Both the position numbers and the translations under genes were made by a program. From an uncultured Bacteroidia bacterium (lineage in GTDB: Bacteria; Bacteroidota; Bacteroidia; Bacteroidales; UBA932), in assembly GCA_902774045.1 (NCBI GenBank), contig CACYGW010000011.1, positions 1 to 47,851 of the forward strand: DNA of 47,851 nucleotides, given 5' to 3'. Positions 24,853 through 34,030 of the stretch are shown here, piece by piece. Position 1 is the first letter of the stretch. The number at the start of each line of letters is the position of its first letter. A model generated the notes under the pieces. That model did no database searches. It saw only the letters and a program-made list of their open reading frames with translations, and was not told the origin of the DNA.

Positions 24853-26751
24853 ATGTTTTATATGACAGCCTTAGATGTACTTAGGGAATATTGGGGGTAC
24901 GATAGTTTCCGTCCCGGCCAGGAAGAGATAATAAACTCTGTCCTGAAAGGGCGCGATACCCTGGCCCTGCTGCCAACCGGAGGAGGCAAATCGGTCTGTT
25001 TCCAGGTGCCCGCCCTGATGAGAGACGGCATCACCCTGGTAATAACCCCGCTTATAGCCCTTATGAAGGACCAGGTGCGCACCCTTGAGGACAAAGGCAT
25101 AAAGGCTCTGGCAGTTTATGCCGGAATGAGCCGCCAGGAAGTAGACCTTGCCCTTAACAACGCCTGCTACGGAGACTTCAAGTTCCTTTACCTCTCTCCC
25201 GAGCGTCTTTCCACCTTTCTGTTCCGCAGTTACATGCCCCAGATGAATATAAGCTACATCGTGGTGGACGAGGCCCACTGCGTAAGCCAGTGGGGCTACG
25301 ACTTCAGGCCGGACTACCTTAGGATTGGCGAGATAAGAAAAGAGGTGGACGCCCCCGTAATAGCCCTCACCGCCACGGCTACGCCCAAAGTGGCGGAGGA
25401 CATTATGGACAAGTTAGGCTTTAAGGACGGGCGACTGATCGGAGGCAGTTTCGAGCGAAAGAATCTAAGTTACATAGTACGCAAGGTCCAGAACAAAATC
25501 GGAGAATTGCTGTCTGTCTGCAATGGGGTGGATGGTTCCGGGATTGTCTATATGAGAAGCCGCTCCCGCACAGAGGAGATAGCTGCCCTTCTTAAGGCCA
25601 ACGGCATCTCCGCGTCATATTACCACGCAGGCCTGGGCCACGCCTTGAGAAACGAAAGGCAGGAGGATTGGAGAAGCGGTAAAGTAAGGGTGATGGTGTG
25701 TACAAATGCCTTTGGAATGGGAATAGACAAGCCGGATGTGCGATTTGTAGTGCATCTGGACCTGCCGGACAGTCCGGAGGCCTACTTTCAGGAAGCCGGC
25801 CGCGCAGGGCGAGACGGCAAACCCTCCTACGCTGTTATGCTATGGAACGCCACCGACGTGCAGCGCCTGCGCCAGATAGAAAAAATCAGCTTCCCTCCTG
25901 TAGAATTCCTGTACGATATTTACCAGAAGGTTCACGCCTTTTACAATATACCTTATGGCGATGGTGCCGGGCGGATGCTAAAATTTAATCTGGAAGAGTT
26001 CTGCAAGCATTTCTCTCTTAACCGCCAGGAAGTTTACTACGCAGTAGTCTATATCGGACGCGAGGGCCACTGGACCTTCACGGAAGACATGGAGGTAGAA
26101 ACCCGCGTAATGATAAAAGCCCCCCGTAAGGAACTGTTCGACATGGAATTCGACGACCCTTCGGCCGCTCCGCTTCTGGAGATTCTTATGAGGCGGTACG
26201 CCGGCATATTCTCCCAGTCTGCCCGCATAGAGGAAGACTACCTCTGCTCCAAACTTGGGATTGGGAAGCCGGCCCTGAGGCAGCTTCTTTACAGATTATC
26301 AATCCAGCATTTAATAAACTACATCCCCCAGGACAGGGCAGATATCATAACCATCGCCCACCCCCGCCTGGAAAGAGGGAACGTAGCCCTGTCGCCAAGG
26401 AGATATCAGAGCCTAAGGGACAGCTATCATCAGCGCAGCGCGGCAATGGAGGCCTATGCCGCCAATGACGCCGAGTGCCGCTCCCGTCAGCTTCTCTCTT
26501 ACTTCGGGCAGGAAGACGCGCCACGGTGCGGCAGCTGCGATGTCTGCCGGCGGGGCAAGACCTCAACAAAAGAAAGCCCCGCGATTTCACAGGAGGAAAT
26601 CGCAGAGGCCATAAAAGAATATGTACGCAGCCAGGGCGGGAACTATACTCTCCAGGGGCTTAGAACCCACTTCGGGCTCCCCTCCCGCTACGCAGAGCAG
26701 GACTGGGTTAGCGTACTAAGGCGCCTTATTGACGAGGGAGAGCTTCAATGA
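24853..26751 (+). CDS. recQ: RecQ-family ATP-dependent DNA helicase
   Basis: A 632-residue 3'-5' DNA helicase for recombination repair and fork processing. Motif 0 is FRPGQEEI (19-26), Walker A LLPTGGGKSV (39-48), and DEAHCVSQWGYDFRPDY (139-155) holds motif II and the RecQ aromatic loop. Motif VI is QEAGRAGRDG near 330. The zinc cysteines (CRSRQLLSYF, then CGSCDVC) come late, near 555-580, after winged-helix-like segments. A final helical domain follows, as in the Bacteroidota RecQ variant rather than the E. coli layout; no clear HRDC domain is seen. The ATG at 24853 follows AGAGGGT; M19 is an alternative. Its end overlaps the GH gene tail-to-tail by 26 bases. Confidence 0.93.
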   Translation: MFYMTALDVLREYWGYDSFRPGQEEIINSVLKGRDTLALLPTGGGKSVCFQVPALMRDGITLVITPLIALMKDQVRTLEDKGIKALAVYAGMSRQEVDLALNNACYGDFKFLYLSPERLSTFLFRSYMPQMNISYIVVDEAHCVSQWGYDFRPDYLRIGEIRKEVDAPVIALTATATPKVAEDIMDKLGFKDGRLIGGSFERKNLSYIVRKVQNKIGELLSVCNGVDGSGIVYMRSRSRTEEIAALLKANGISASYYHAGLGHALRNERQEDWRSGKVRVMVCTNAFGMGIDKPDVRFVVHLDLPDSPEAYFQEAGRAGRDGKPSYAVMLWNATDVQRLRQIEKISFPPVEFLYDIYQKVHAFYNIPYGDGAGRMLKFNLEEFCKHFSLNRQEVYYAVVYIGREGHWTFTEDMEVETRVMIKAPRKELFDMEFDDPSAAPLLEILMRRYAGIFSQSARIEEDYLCSKLGIGKPALRQLLYRLSIQHLINYIPQDRADIITIAHPRLERGNVALSPRRYQSLRDSYHQRSAAMEAYAANDAECRSRQLLSYFGQEDAPRCGSCDVCRRGKTSTKESPAISQEEIAEAIKEYVRSQGGNYTLQGLRTHFGLPSRYAEQDWVSVLRRLIDEGELQ

Positions 26752-29700
26752 CGGTCCTGTTGGCGTTGTAAAGGCGCGCGTTGTCCAGCTTGGGTATGCG
26801 GTCATAGGTCATAAGACCGTTAACCTCTATCTCGCAGTCGGTAGTCTGGGTATAGACAGCGGCGGAAACCCCGTCCCTGACCAACTTGGCCAAATCGGCC
26901 GCAAACTCCTCGTATTTAGCAATAACCTCATCTGCGGTCTTGTAGCCGATGTATCCCCAGTTACGGTCCGGCTGCCACAGATGGCCTTCCAGAGGCAGGC
27001 CAAGGCCGCCGTACTCTCCAAGCACGTCTATCATCTCGCCCTCGCTCGTAAACTTCATCACAGGACCGGGATAATTGTGGATATCCAAGATATCTCCGCA
27101 GTGACGGTAATTTCCTCCGGAGGCAGGATTAACAAGGCGAGTGGGGTCCAACTCCTTTGTAAGAGCTACAACTTTCTCTGTGTCGAACTGGCTCCAGGCC
27201 TCGTTGAAGGGCACCCATACCACAATGCAAGGGAAGACCTTTTGCTGGGCCATCACCTCCGGCCACTCCTTTAGATATGTATTTTTGGCCGATTGTGTCA
27301 GAGGGTAGTCATAGCCTGTGTCAAAGCCCCACTGTCCCCACTGAGGAGAATTACCAGCGTTAAGATTATCGGTCATCGAAGGCATATCCTGCCATACAAG
27401 CACTCCCAGACGGTCGCACCACCAATACCAGCGGGCAGGCTCGACCTTTACGTGCTTGCGAATCATATTAAAGCCGAACTCCTTTGTCTTTTCTATATCG
27501 TAGCGCAGAGCCTCGTCGGTAGGTGCGGTATAAAGCCCGTCCGGCCACCAGCCCTGGTCAAGCGGACCAAACTGGAAGTAGGGGCGGCCGTTAAGGCCAA
27601 GACGTTTGTGGCCATCAGCATCAATTATCTGGGCAACGGAACGCAATGCAGAGTAGGTGCTTACCTTGTCTGTAGGGTGGCCGTCGGCATCGTAGGCCGT
27701 GAGTTCAATCGCATAGAGATAAGGGCTCTCCGGGCTCCAGAGCCTGGGTTCCTTAATGGTTATGACAGCCTCTTCCTCTGCAAATCCAATCTTTCCGCTG
27801 GCGAGCACCTTGCCGCGAGGGTCTTCTCCGGCGGCGTAGCCAACCGCACCCTCGCATACATCAACCTTTACGTATCCGCCATCCGCAAACAGCTCGGGAG
27901 CCGCAACGGAAACCTTAAAGGAATTAAGTTCCGGCTGAGGCACGGTGTAGCAGGAAGCAATGTGTTTCCTGGGTACTGGCTCAAGCCATACGCTCTGCCA
28001 AATTCCCGTTACGGCAGTGTACCAGATTCCGTGAGGATTCGCCACCTGCTTGCCGCGGGGCTGCTCTCCGTTATCAGTACCGTCCTCTACGCAGACCTCC
28101 AGCACATTGGGGCCGGGCTTAAGGTAAGGGGTAATATCGTAGGTAAAGGCAGTATAGCCTCCTGTGTGAGTGCCGGCATTATTGCCGTTAATATAAACCG
28201 TAGACTTCCAGTCAACGGCCCCGAAGTGCAGCAATACTCTTTCTCCCGCAGGGGCCGTGAAGGTCCTTCTGTACCATAGGACATCCTTGTCGGTAACCTT
28301 GGCACCAACCCCAGAAAGCGCAGATTCTACGCAGAAGGGCACGAGTATCTTTCCGTCGCTCCGTGAGGGGAAGGACTCTCGCGAGGCGCTCTTTGGAACT
28401 ATCGCATAGTCCCACTGGCCGTTAAGCGACTTCCAGGCCACGTCGCGTACCATCTGGGGCCTGGGATACTCCGGAAGAACGTTGCGCGGATCAACTTCCG
28501 AGGCCCATTTTGTCCTGATTCTGTTACCTGCCAGAGCTACTGTATCTGCAAAAGCGTGGGAATAGCCCTTTGTCTTTTCCCAGGCGCCGCGGGTAAAGTC
28601 CGGAAACTCAACGGGAGCGCTACCATTCTCTATTGACAGACGGGAGAGCTCGCTTATTGCACTCCACTCTGCAAGGTCATAGACATCCATATCCAGAGGA
28701 AGACCATTCTGCAGGCAGTAAACAAGCCTGTAATCCATAATGAAGTCCATTCCACCGTGCCCGCCAACCTCTTTTGCAAGGGCTTCCAGTTCGGGAGTAA
28801 GGAGCGGGCTGGGATAGCTGTCCATAAGTTCCTGGGCGCTGTCTCCGGAGTAAACCTCCTCAATCAGATAGGCTTTTTCTTCCGGATTCACGCTATTTCT
28901 AAGGCAGAACTGGGAGATGGGATATTTTGCGGCATAGCCCTCGGTCCCCACCAGCTGATACATTCTGGAGTATGGCCTGGGATTCATTACGTTATGCTCC
29001 AGAAGGATAGTCTTCCCTTTGGCAGTACGTATAAAGGTACCCGTGAGGTCTCCGTTAAGGAAAGTATCGGGCTCTACCCCATCCAGTCTCTTGGCCACAG
29101 CCGGTCCGTTGAAAGGGTCTGTATCCATTGACACAAGGGTGGTAAGGCGGTCTCCGCGGTGAATGTCAAGCACCTGGCATACGGGACCAAGGCCGTGGGT
29201 GGGATAAAGGTCTCCCCTGTGGGTTTTGTTGTATTCCATTCTCCAGGAATGCCAGTACTCGCCCCAGAACGGGTCCAGGTTATGGTTATATGCGCCCTCT
29301 GCGTGAACCACCTCTCCAAACAGCCCCTCCTGGGCCATAGCCAGGGCAGAGAGTTCAAAGAAGTCATAAACGCAGTTCTCCAGCATCATACAGTGCTTCT
29401 GCGTACGTTCCGCAGCATCTACAAGGGCCCATATTTCCTTAAGGTTAAGGCCGCCTGGCACCTCAACGGCCACGTGCTTTCCGTTATCCATTGCGCACAG
29501 GGCGATGGGAACGTGATTAAGCCAGTCCGTACAGATATACACCAGGTCTATATCCTCCTGTTTGCACAGGCCTTCCCAGGAACGTTCCTCCCCGCTGTAG
29601 CACTCCGGGGCCGGTTTTCCAAGCTCCTTTAGTATTTGGGCCGATTCTTCCACTCTTCCGGGCTCAATGTCGCAAAGAGCAGTTATCTGTACAGCCGGGA

Positions 29701-29911
29701 GGTAACTTAGGCGTCTCACTGCGTCGCCCCCCCTCATACCAAGCCCCACCACGCCAATTCTTACAACCTCCATAGGGGCCGTCCTAAGGCCTAGTACGTC
29801 CTTCTGGCCTGCCGGGCGCGAAGGCACGTCTGTCTTGATAACTGTGTTATGGGAGCAGCCCAAGGAGAGGGCCGCAACGCACAAAACAAAAGATAAAAGT
29901 CTTAGTTTCAT
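26726..29911 (-). CDS. GH109-GH2 fusion lipoprotein, probable GalNAc-glycan glycosidase
   Basis: A 1061-residue two-enzyme lipoprotein. The signal MKLRLLSFVLCVAALSLGC gives lipid Cys 19. Residues 48-450 match GH109, the Gfo/Idh/MocA-fold NAD-dependent alpha-N-acetylgalactosaminidases: nucleotide motif GVVGLGMRG (53-61), EVPGG (150-154), LENCVYDFFEL (177-187), HRGDLYPTHGLGP (231-243) and HNVMNPRPYSRMYQLVGTEG (306-325). From about 459 a GH2 enzyme begins without its own signal (NRIRTKWASEVDPRNVLPEY). It has a sugar-binding jelly roll (about 500-650), an Ig-like domain, and a TIM barrel with acid/base E904 (PFNEAW) and nucleophile E966 (LGEYGG). Each half has its family's usual length. It starts one base after nahK. 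GH2 substrate is unproved; beta-galactoside-type is likely. Confidence 0.88.
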   Translation of the reverse strand: MKLRLLSFVLCVAALSLGCSHNTVIKTDVPSRPAGQKDVLGLRTAPMEVVRIGVVGLGMRGGDAVRRLSYLPAVQITALCDIEPGRVEESAQILKELGKPAPECYSGEERSWEGLCKQEDIDLVYICTDWLNHVPIALCAMDNGKHVAVEVPGGLNLKEIWALVDAAERTQKHCMMLENCVYDFFELSALAMAQEGLFGEVVHAEGAYNHNLDPFWGEYWHSWRMEYNKTHRGDLYPTHGLGPVCQVLDIHRGDRLTTLVSMDTDPFNGPAVAKRLDGVEPDTFLNGDLTGTFIRTAKGKTILLEHNVMNPRPYSRMYQLVGTEGYAAKYPISQFCLRNSVNPEEKAYLIEEVYSGDSAQELMDSYPSPLLTPELEALAKEVGGHGGMDFIMDYRLVYCLQNGLPLDMDVYDLAEWSAISELSRLSIENGSAPVEFPDFTRGAWEKTKGYSHAFADTVALAGNRIRTKWASEVDPRNVLPEYPRPQMVRDVAWKSLNGQWDYAIVPKSASRESFPSRSDGKILVPFCVESALSGVGAKVTDKDVLWYRRTFTAPAGERVLLHFGAVDWKSTVYINGNNAGTHTGGYTAFTYDITPYLKPGPNVLEVCVEDGTDNGEQPRGKQVANPHGIWYTAVTGIWQSVWLEPVPRKHIASCYTVPQPELNSFKVSVAAPELFADGGYVKVDVCEGAVGYAAGEDPRGKVLASGKIGFAEEEAVITIKEPRLWSPESPYLYAIELTAYDADGHPTDKVSTYSALRSVAQIIDADGHKRLGLNGRPYFQFGPLDQGWWPDGLYTAPTDEALRYDIEKTKEFGFNMIRKHVKVEPARWYWWCDRLGVLVWQDMPSMTDNLNAGNSPQWGQWGFDTGYDYPLTQSAKNTYLKEWPEVMAQQKVFPCIVVWVPFNEAWSQFDTEKVVALTKELDPTRLVNPASGGNYRHCGDILDIHNYPGPVMKFTSEGEMIDVLGEYGGLGLPLEGHLWQPDRNWGYIGYKTADEVIAKYEEFAADLAKLVRDGVSAAVYTQTTDCEIEVNGLMTYDRIPKLDNARLYNANRTVIEALPRQ

Positions 29912-29912
29912 T

Positions 29913-30989
29913 TTACTTAATGTTCAGATAATCCATCATTTCGCTGTAATGCGATTCTATACTGCGGTAAAGAGCCATCTGGGCCTTTGTCCTTACAAGG
30001 TTGTGCTCCGGATTGGCTATCTTGTAGTAGGTGTCTCCGTTAATATAGTCTGCCAGGAACCTTACCGCCTGCATATAAGCAAAGCGGAGGGCTGCATAGG
30101 GCAGGTGCTCTATTTCTACCGGAGTAAGGAAGGTGGCTGTCTCCAGGTAACCCTTGGTGAAGGCCTTGTAGATATCCATATTGAAGGTTACCTTGGAGGT
30201 ATCCGGCTCGTCCTCGGCGGCGTTGTTGGCGGCCGTGCGCATAAAGTCTCCAAAGTCGGAGAACACGAAACCGGGCATTACGGTATCCAAATCTATTACG
30301 CAAAGTATGTTACCATCGGCATCAAATAATATATTGTTTACCTTGGTATCGCAGTGGCAGATTCGTTTGGGCAGAAGGCCCTGATTATATAGGGCTTCGG
30401 CCTTGCACATGGGCCCGCTGAGGGGCAGCATCTCGTCCAGGAGGGCCTGTACCTCCGGATTGGAGAGCCTTCCGGCGGCATCGGCGCTGATGGCTTCCTG
30501 CAATTGACGGGCGCGGAGTTCCATATTGTGAAAATCCGGTATGGTCTCGCCAAGCGGGGCATCCAAATCGGAAAGCATCGACTCAAATTCTCCAAAGGCC
30601 CGGCCTGCGTAATATGAATATTCCGGGTTTACGGTGTCGTGGGTATAGGAGTCACGGATATAGACAGACATCCTCCAGCAGCCTCCGTCTCCGTCCTGCA
30701 GCCAGGTCTTGCCACCGTCTTTTACCTGAAGGAATTTGAGGACCTTACGGCCTACCTCCGGGTCTCCGGAGAGTTTCTTCCTAAGGTGATCGGTGACGGC
30801 CACGATGTTACTTTGAAGCAGTTCCGGATCCTTGAAGATGGCCGTGTTTATCTTCTGAAGAACGTAGTCTTCGCCGGAATCGGCCTTAACGAAAAAAGTG
30901 TCGTTGATTAGCCCGCTTCCAAGGGGCTTAATGTCAACGACACTACCTTTTATAGCAAATTTTGAAGCAATGTTTTTTAACTCTTCCAT
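29913..30989 (-). CDS. nahK: N-acetylhexosamine 1-kinase (NahK-like)
   Basis: A 358-residue kinase of the aminoglycoside-phosphotransferase fold closely resembling NahK, which phosphorylates GalNAc or GlcNAc at the anomeric C1. Signature parts are GSGLINDTFFV near 25, LQKINTAIFKDPELLQSNIV near 45-63, the catalytic loop CHCDTKVNNILFD (near 216-228), and the metal loop VIDLDTVMPG with DFGDFMRTAANNAAEDEPD. NahK uses HxDTKxNN in this way. An in-frame GTG at 30998 exists, but the ATG at 30989 is preferred. It is the first gene of a two-gene operon with the GH109-GH2 lipoprotein (stop and start one base apart), behind a consensus promoter. Context supports GalNAc as the substrate. Confidence 0.87.
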   Translation of the reverse strand: MEELKNIASKFAIKGSVVDIKPLGSGLINDTFFVKADSGEDYVLQKINTAIFKDPELLQSNIVAVTDHLRKKLSGDPEVGRKVLKFLQVKDGGKTWLQDGDGGCWRMSVYIRDSYTHDTVNPEYSYYAGRAFGEFESMLSDLDAPLGETIPDFHNMELRARQLQEAISADAAGRLSNPEVQALLDEMLPLSGPMCKAEALYNQGLLPKRICHCDTKVNNILFDADGNILCVIDLDTVMPGFVFSDFGDFMRTAANNAAEDEPDTSKVTFNMDIYKAFTKGYLETATFLTPVEIEHLPYAALRFAYMQAVRFLADYINGDTYYKIANPEHNLVRTKAQMALYRSIESHYSEMMDYLNIK

Positions 30990-31006
30990 AGCAGTCACTA
31001 TTTTCC

Positions 31007-31037
31007 CAAAGTTACAAAATCTTTCCGTATATACAAA
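31007..31037 (-). promoter_or_regulatory. Consensus promoter of the nahK-GH109/GH2 operon
   Basis: On the minus strand TTTG (31037-31034), exactly 19 nt of spacer, then TAACTTTG (31014-31007). This is a perfect match to the Bacteroidota -33/-7 pattern. The predicted start is near 31002, giving a leader of only about 12 nt before the ATG at 30989. No operator or riboswitch is seen. The rest of the gap (31038-31097) holds only a weak GGTACT/AGTACC hairpin. Confidence 0.8.
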
Positions 31038-31097
31038 AGACTCCTGATAGTGACTGGTACTTTGATTAAAAGTCCAGGATAGTACCCTTCGATTAGC

Positions 31098-33032
31098 TTA
31101 TTTCAGGTACGCCTGGCCAAGGGCTTTGCTGCAGCGGGAAAGGAAGTCGGAGAGGTCCTGTCCCTTGAGAAGCCCGTTAGAGAGAAGGGCCAGGTCTGTC
31201 ACAAGACGCACGAGGTCGCTGCCCTTTGCATATTCCCCAACGGCAGTCTTTCTGGCCTCCTTGTCCTCCGGCAGTTCAAGAGCCTTCTTCTCCTCGAACA
31301 GTTTAGCCACAAGAGGATGCTCCATATTAACGGTAACATTGTAGCTTGCAGGAGCACTGCCAAAGAAATTCATTCCTCCGCCAAGAGCCGACATTTCGCG
31401 ATACCTGCGCATAAACTCGTTCTGCGTAAGCAGGATAGGGTCACTATCGGCCCCAAGATTATCGGCCTCTACAATATAATCGTTGCCCTGGGGCAAAACA
31501 GCCTTGAAAAGATCTGTGAGATCTGTCTTTTCCTCCTCGGAGAGTTCCGGCTTTACGTGCTCTTCCTTAACTATCAGCTTATCTATCGCGTCCGAATCAA
31601 CCCTTGCAAAACGAGTCTTCTCAAGCTTGGTCTCCAGGAAGTTCACATAGTGGGAATCCAGTTCGCAGTCAAGATGCAGAACGCTGTAGCCCTTGGACTT
31701 GGCCGCACTTATGAAGGAATACTGACTCTCGGGCTCTGTGGCGTAAAGCATAATAAGATTACCGTCTTTGTCGGTCTGAGCCTCCTTAACAGCCTCCTTA
31801 TACTCGTCCAGGCTGTAGAACTTGCCCTCAGTGTCCTTTACCAGGGCGAACTTCATGGCCCTGTCGCCAAACTTCTCGTCAGAGAGCATTCCGTACTCTA
31901 TGAAGAGCTTGATGTTGTCCCACTTCTGCTCAAGTGCCGGGCGGTCTTCCTTGAAAATCTCTTCCAGGCGGTCTGCCACTTTCTTTGTAATATAACCAGA
32001 AATCTTCTTTACGGCAGCATCGGCCTGAAGATAGCTCCTTGATACGTTAAGCGGGATGTCCGGGGAATCCAGCACTCCGTGAAGCAGGGTAAGGAAATCA
32101 GGCACGATGTTCTCTACGTGGTCTGTCACGAACATCTGATTGCAGAAAAGCTGAATCTTGTTCTTCTCTATTGCCATTCTCTCCTTAATCTTGGGGAAAT
32201 AAAGAATTCCGGTAAGATGGAAGGGGAAATCTACGTTAAGATGAATCCAGAACATAGGGTCCTCGTGCATGGGATAGAGGGCCTTGTAGAAATCAAGATA
32301 GTCCTGATCCTTGAGTTCCGAGGGCTGACGGGTCCACAGCGGCTCCACGTTGTTTATTACATCATCCTCGTCGGTATCGACATACTTCTTATCCTTCCAC
32401 TCCTGCTTCTTGCCAAAAACCACCGGTACGGGCATAAAGCGGCAGTACTTCTCCAGAAGCTGACGGATGCGGGCCTTGTTGCCGTATTCCTCTGCCGATT
32501 CCTTGTCCAGATGCAGGGTAATGGTAGTACCCCTTTCGGTACGGCTGCCCTCTGACATCTCATACTCCGGACTGCCATCGCAGGACCATTTGACAGCCTT
32601 TGCACCATCTTTCCAGCTAAGGGTGTCGATGGTTACCTTTTCTGCCACCATAAAGGCAGAATAGAAGCCCAGGCCGAAATGACCAATTATGCTGTCTATC
32701 TTATCTTTATACTTCTCAAGGAACTCCCCCGCCGACGAAAAGGCAATCTGGTTGATGTATTTATCTACCTCCTCCTCTGTCATACCTATTCCCCGGTCGA
32801 TGATACTCAGGGTTTTATGTTTTTCGTCCAGGTCGATACTTACGTTAAGCGTGCCCAGCTCGCCGGTAAAATCTCCGTTAGCAGCCAGGGCCTGCATCTT
32901 GCGGCTGGCATCTACTGCGTTGGCTACAAGTTCCCTAAGGAAAATCTCGTGATCTGAATAAAGAAATTGCTTGATAACCGGAAAGATGTTTTCTGTTGTT
33001 ACGCCAATCTTTCCCTTGTTTGATTTTGCCAT
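31098..33032 (-). CDS. htpG: Molecular chaperone HtpG (Hsp90)
   Basis: A 644-residue bacterial Hsp90. The N-terminal GHKL ATPase shows FLRELVANAVDASRK (E34, N38, D41), DRGIGMTEEEVDKYINQIAFS, and IGHFGLGFYSAFMVA with the ATP lid, then GTTITLHL. The middle domain carries the catalytic-loop Arg in NVSRSYLQ. The C-terminal dimerisation domain ends QAYLK, without the eukaryotic MEEVD. Length is normal. It is divergent from the HAD gene. No clear TAnnTTTG sits upstream on the minus strand, which would fit control by another sigma factor, but this is only an absence. Confidence 0.97.
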   Translation of the reverse strand: MAKSNKGKIGVTTENIFPVIKQFLYSDHEIFLRELVANAVDASRKMQALAANGDFTGELGTLNVSIDLDEKHKTLSIIDRGIGMTEEEVDKYINQIAFSSAGEFLEKYKDKIDSIIGHFGLGFYSAFMVAEKVTIDTLSWKDGAKAVKWSCDGSPEYEMSEGSRTERGTTITLHLDKESAEEYGNKARIRQLLEKYCRFMPVPVVFGKKQEWKDKKYVDTDEDDVINNVEPLWTRQPSELKDQDYLDFYKALYPMHEDPMFWIHLNVDFPFHLTGILYFPKIKERMAIEKNKIQLFCNQMFVTDHVENIVPDFLTLLHGVLDSPDIPLNVSRSYLQADAAVKKISGYITKKVADRLEEIFKEDRPALEQKWDNIKLFIEYGMLSDEKFGDRAMKFALVKDTEGKFYSLDEYKEAVKEAQTDKDGNLIMLYATEPESQYSFISAAKSKGYSVLHLDCELDSHYVNFLETKLEKTRFARVDSDAIDKLIVKEEHVKPELSEEEKTDLTDLFKAVLPQGNDYIVEADNLGADSDPILLTQNEFMRRYREMSALGGGMNFFGSAPASYNVTVNMEHPLVAKLFEEKKALELPEDKEARKTAVGEYAKGSDLVRLVTDLALLSNGLLKGQDLSDFLSRCSKALGQAYLK

Positions 33033-33114
33033 ATTATTGTGTTTTAATTTTCAAATCTTCAAACCTCCTTGAAACAAAATATATTCCACTGGCAATAAAC
33101 TGACAAAATGTCAC

Positions 33115-33122
33115 TATATTTG
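33115..33122 (+). promoter_or_regulatory. -7 element for the HAD hydrolase gene
   Basis: TATATTTG fits TAnnTTTG and ends five bases before the ATG at 33128, so the mRNA would be leaderless or nearly so. The -33 position has no TTTG. Confidence 0.4.
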
Positions 33123-33127
33123 CAGCT

Positions 33128-33961
33128 ATGAAAAGAAAACCGATAGTAGCTCTTATTTACGACTTTGACGGTACCCTTTCTCCCGGCAATATGCAGGAGT
33201 TCGGGTTCATCCAGGCAATTGGCAGCACTCCGGAGGAATTCTGGAGCATGAGCGACGTTATTGCCAAGGGGCAGGATGCCAGCAACATTCTGGCCTATAT
33301 GAAGTTAATGTTCGACGAGGCCCGCCGACACGGCATCAAGCTGCGCCGCAGCGAGTTCAAGAAATTCGGCCGGGATGTCAGGTTCTTCGAGGGAGTGACC
33401 ACCTGGTTCAAGGCTGTTAATGCCTATGGCTCCTCCCACGGAGTAAGAATAGAGCACTACATAAATTCCTCAGGCCTTAAGGAAATCATAGAAGGCACTC
33501 CCATAGCCGGCGAGTTCAAGCACATTTTCGCCTGCACCTATCTATATAATGAGAGCGGCGAGGCAGAATGGCCCGGAATCGCGGTAGACTATACGGCCAA
33601 GACCCAGTTTATGTTTAAAATTAACAAGGGTATCTTCTCTTCCAGAGATTCCAAAAGAGTTAACGAGAGCACGGCCGATGACAAGAAGCGTATCCCCTTC
33701 CCCCAGATGATTTACTTTGGAGACGGAGAGACCGATATTCCCTGTATGAAAATAGTAACAATGTTCGGTGGCAACTGCGTGGCTGTCTACAACCCTGAAA
33801 AGCCGGAGAAACGCGATGTTGCTGAAAGGCTCAAAAAACAGGGCCGAGTGACATTCACCGCTCCTGCCAGCTATACCACAGACAGCAAAGCCTTCCGTAT
33901 AGTCTGCTCCATCATAGACAAAATACGTGCAGAGCAAGACCTAAAGAATCTATCCCGATAA
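33128..33961 (+). CDS. HAD-superfamily hydrolase
   Basis: A 277-residue haloacid-dehalogenase-fold protein with motif I YDFDGTLSP (D12 nucleophile, D14 acid), a motif II region EHYINSSGLKEIIEG (near 109-123), and motif III-IV YFGDGETDIPCM near 200. The helical cap lies between motif I and about residue 90. The overall layout resembles phosphoserine-phosphatase-like members, but no motif fixes a substrate; it is likely a cytoplasmic phosphatase. It is monocistronic, ending in a strong terminator shared with the convergent porin gene. Confidence 0.85.
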   Translation: MKRKPIVALIYDFDGTLSPGNMQEFGFIQAIGSTPEEFWSMSDVIAKGQDASNILAYMKLMFDEARRHGIKLRRSEFKKFGRDVRFFEGVTTWFKAVNAYGSSHGVRIEHYINSSGLKEIIEGTPIAGEFKHIFACTYLYNESGEAEWPGIAVDYTAKTQFMFKINKGIFSSRDSKRVNESTADDKKRIPFPQMIYFGDGETDIPCMKIVTMFGGNCVAVYNPEKPEKRDVAERLKKQGRVTFTAPASYTTDSKAFRIVCSIIDKIRAEQDLKNLSR

Positions 33962-33984
33962 TATTTGGCAAAACTCTATAAAAA

Positions 33985-34012
33985 AACAGGTGGCTCGGAA
34001 GAGTCACCTGTT
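33985..34012. terminator. Bidirectional terminator between HAD and porin genes
   Basis: AACAGGTGGCTC and GAGTCACCTGTT form a 12-bp stem with one G-T pair and a GGAA tetraloop. It is preceded by seven A and followed by a T-rich stretch, so it can stop transcripts from both convergent genes. Confidence 0.9.
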
Positions 34013-34030
34013 CTTATTATTCGGAGATTG

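Noticed and set aside
27293..28279. 328-codon open frame on the plus strand inside the glycosidase gene
   Set aside because: Antisense to the GH2 domain; its translation has no family features and follows the codon bias of the real gene.
26726..29911. Simple Gfo/Idh/MocA oxidoreductase annotation for the N-terminal half
   Set aside because: The HRGDLYPTHGLGP and HNVMNPRPYSRMYQL motifs are specific to the GH109 branch, so a generic sugar dehydrogenase is less likely.
31015..31097. GGTACT/AGTACC hairpin as htpG terminator
   Set aside because: Only six pairs with a 19-nt loop and no T run.
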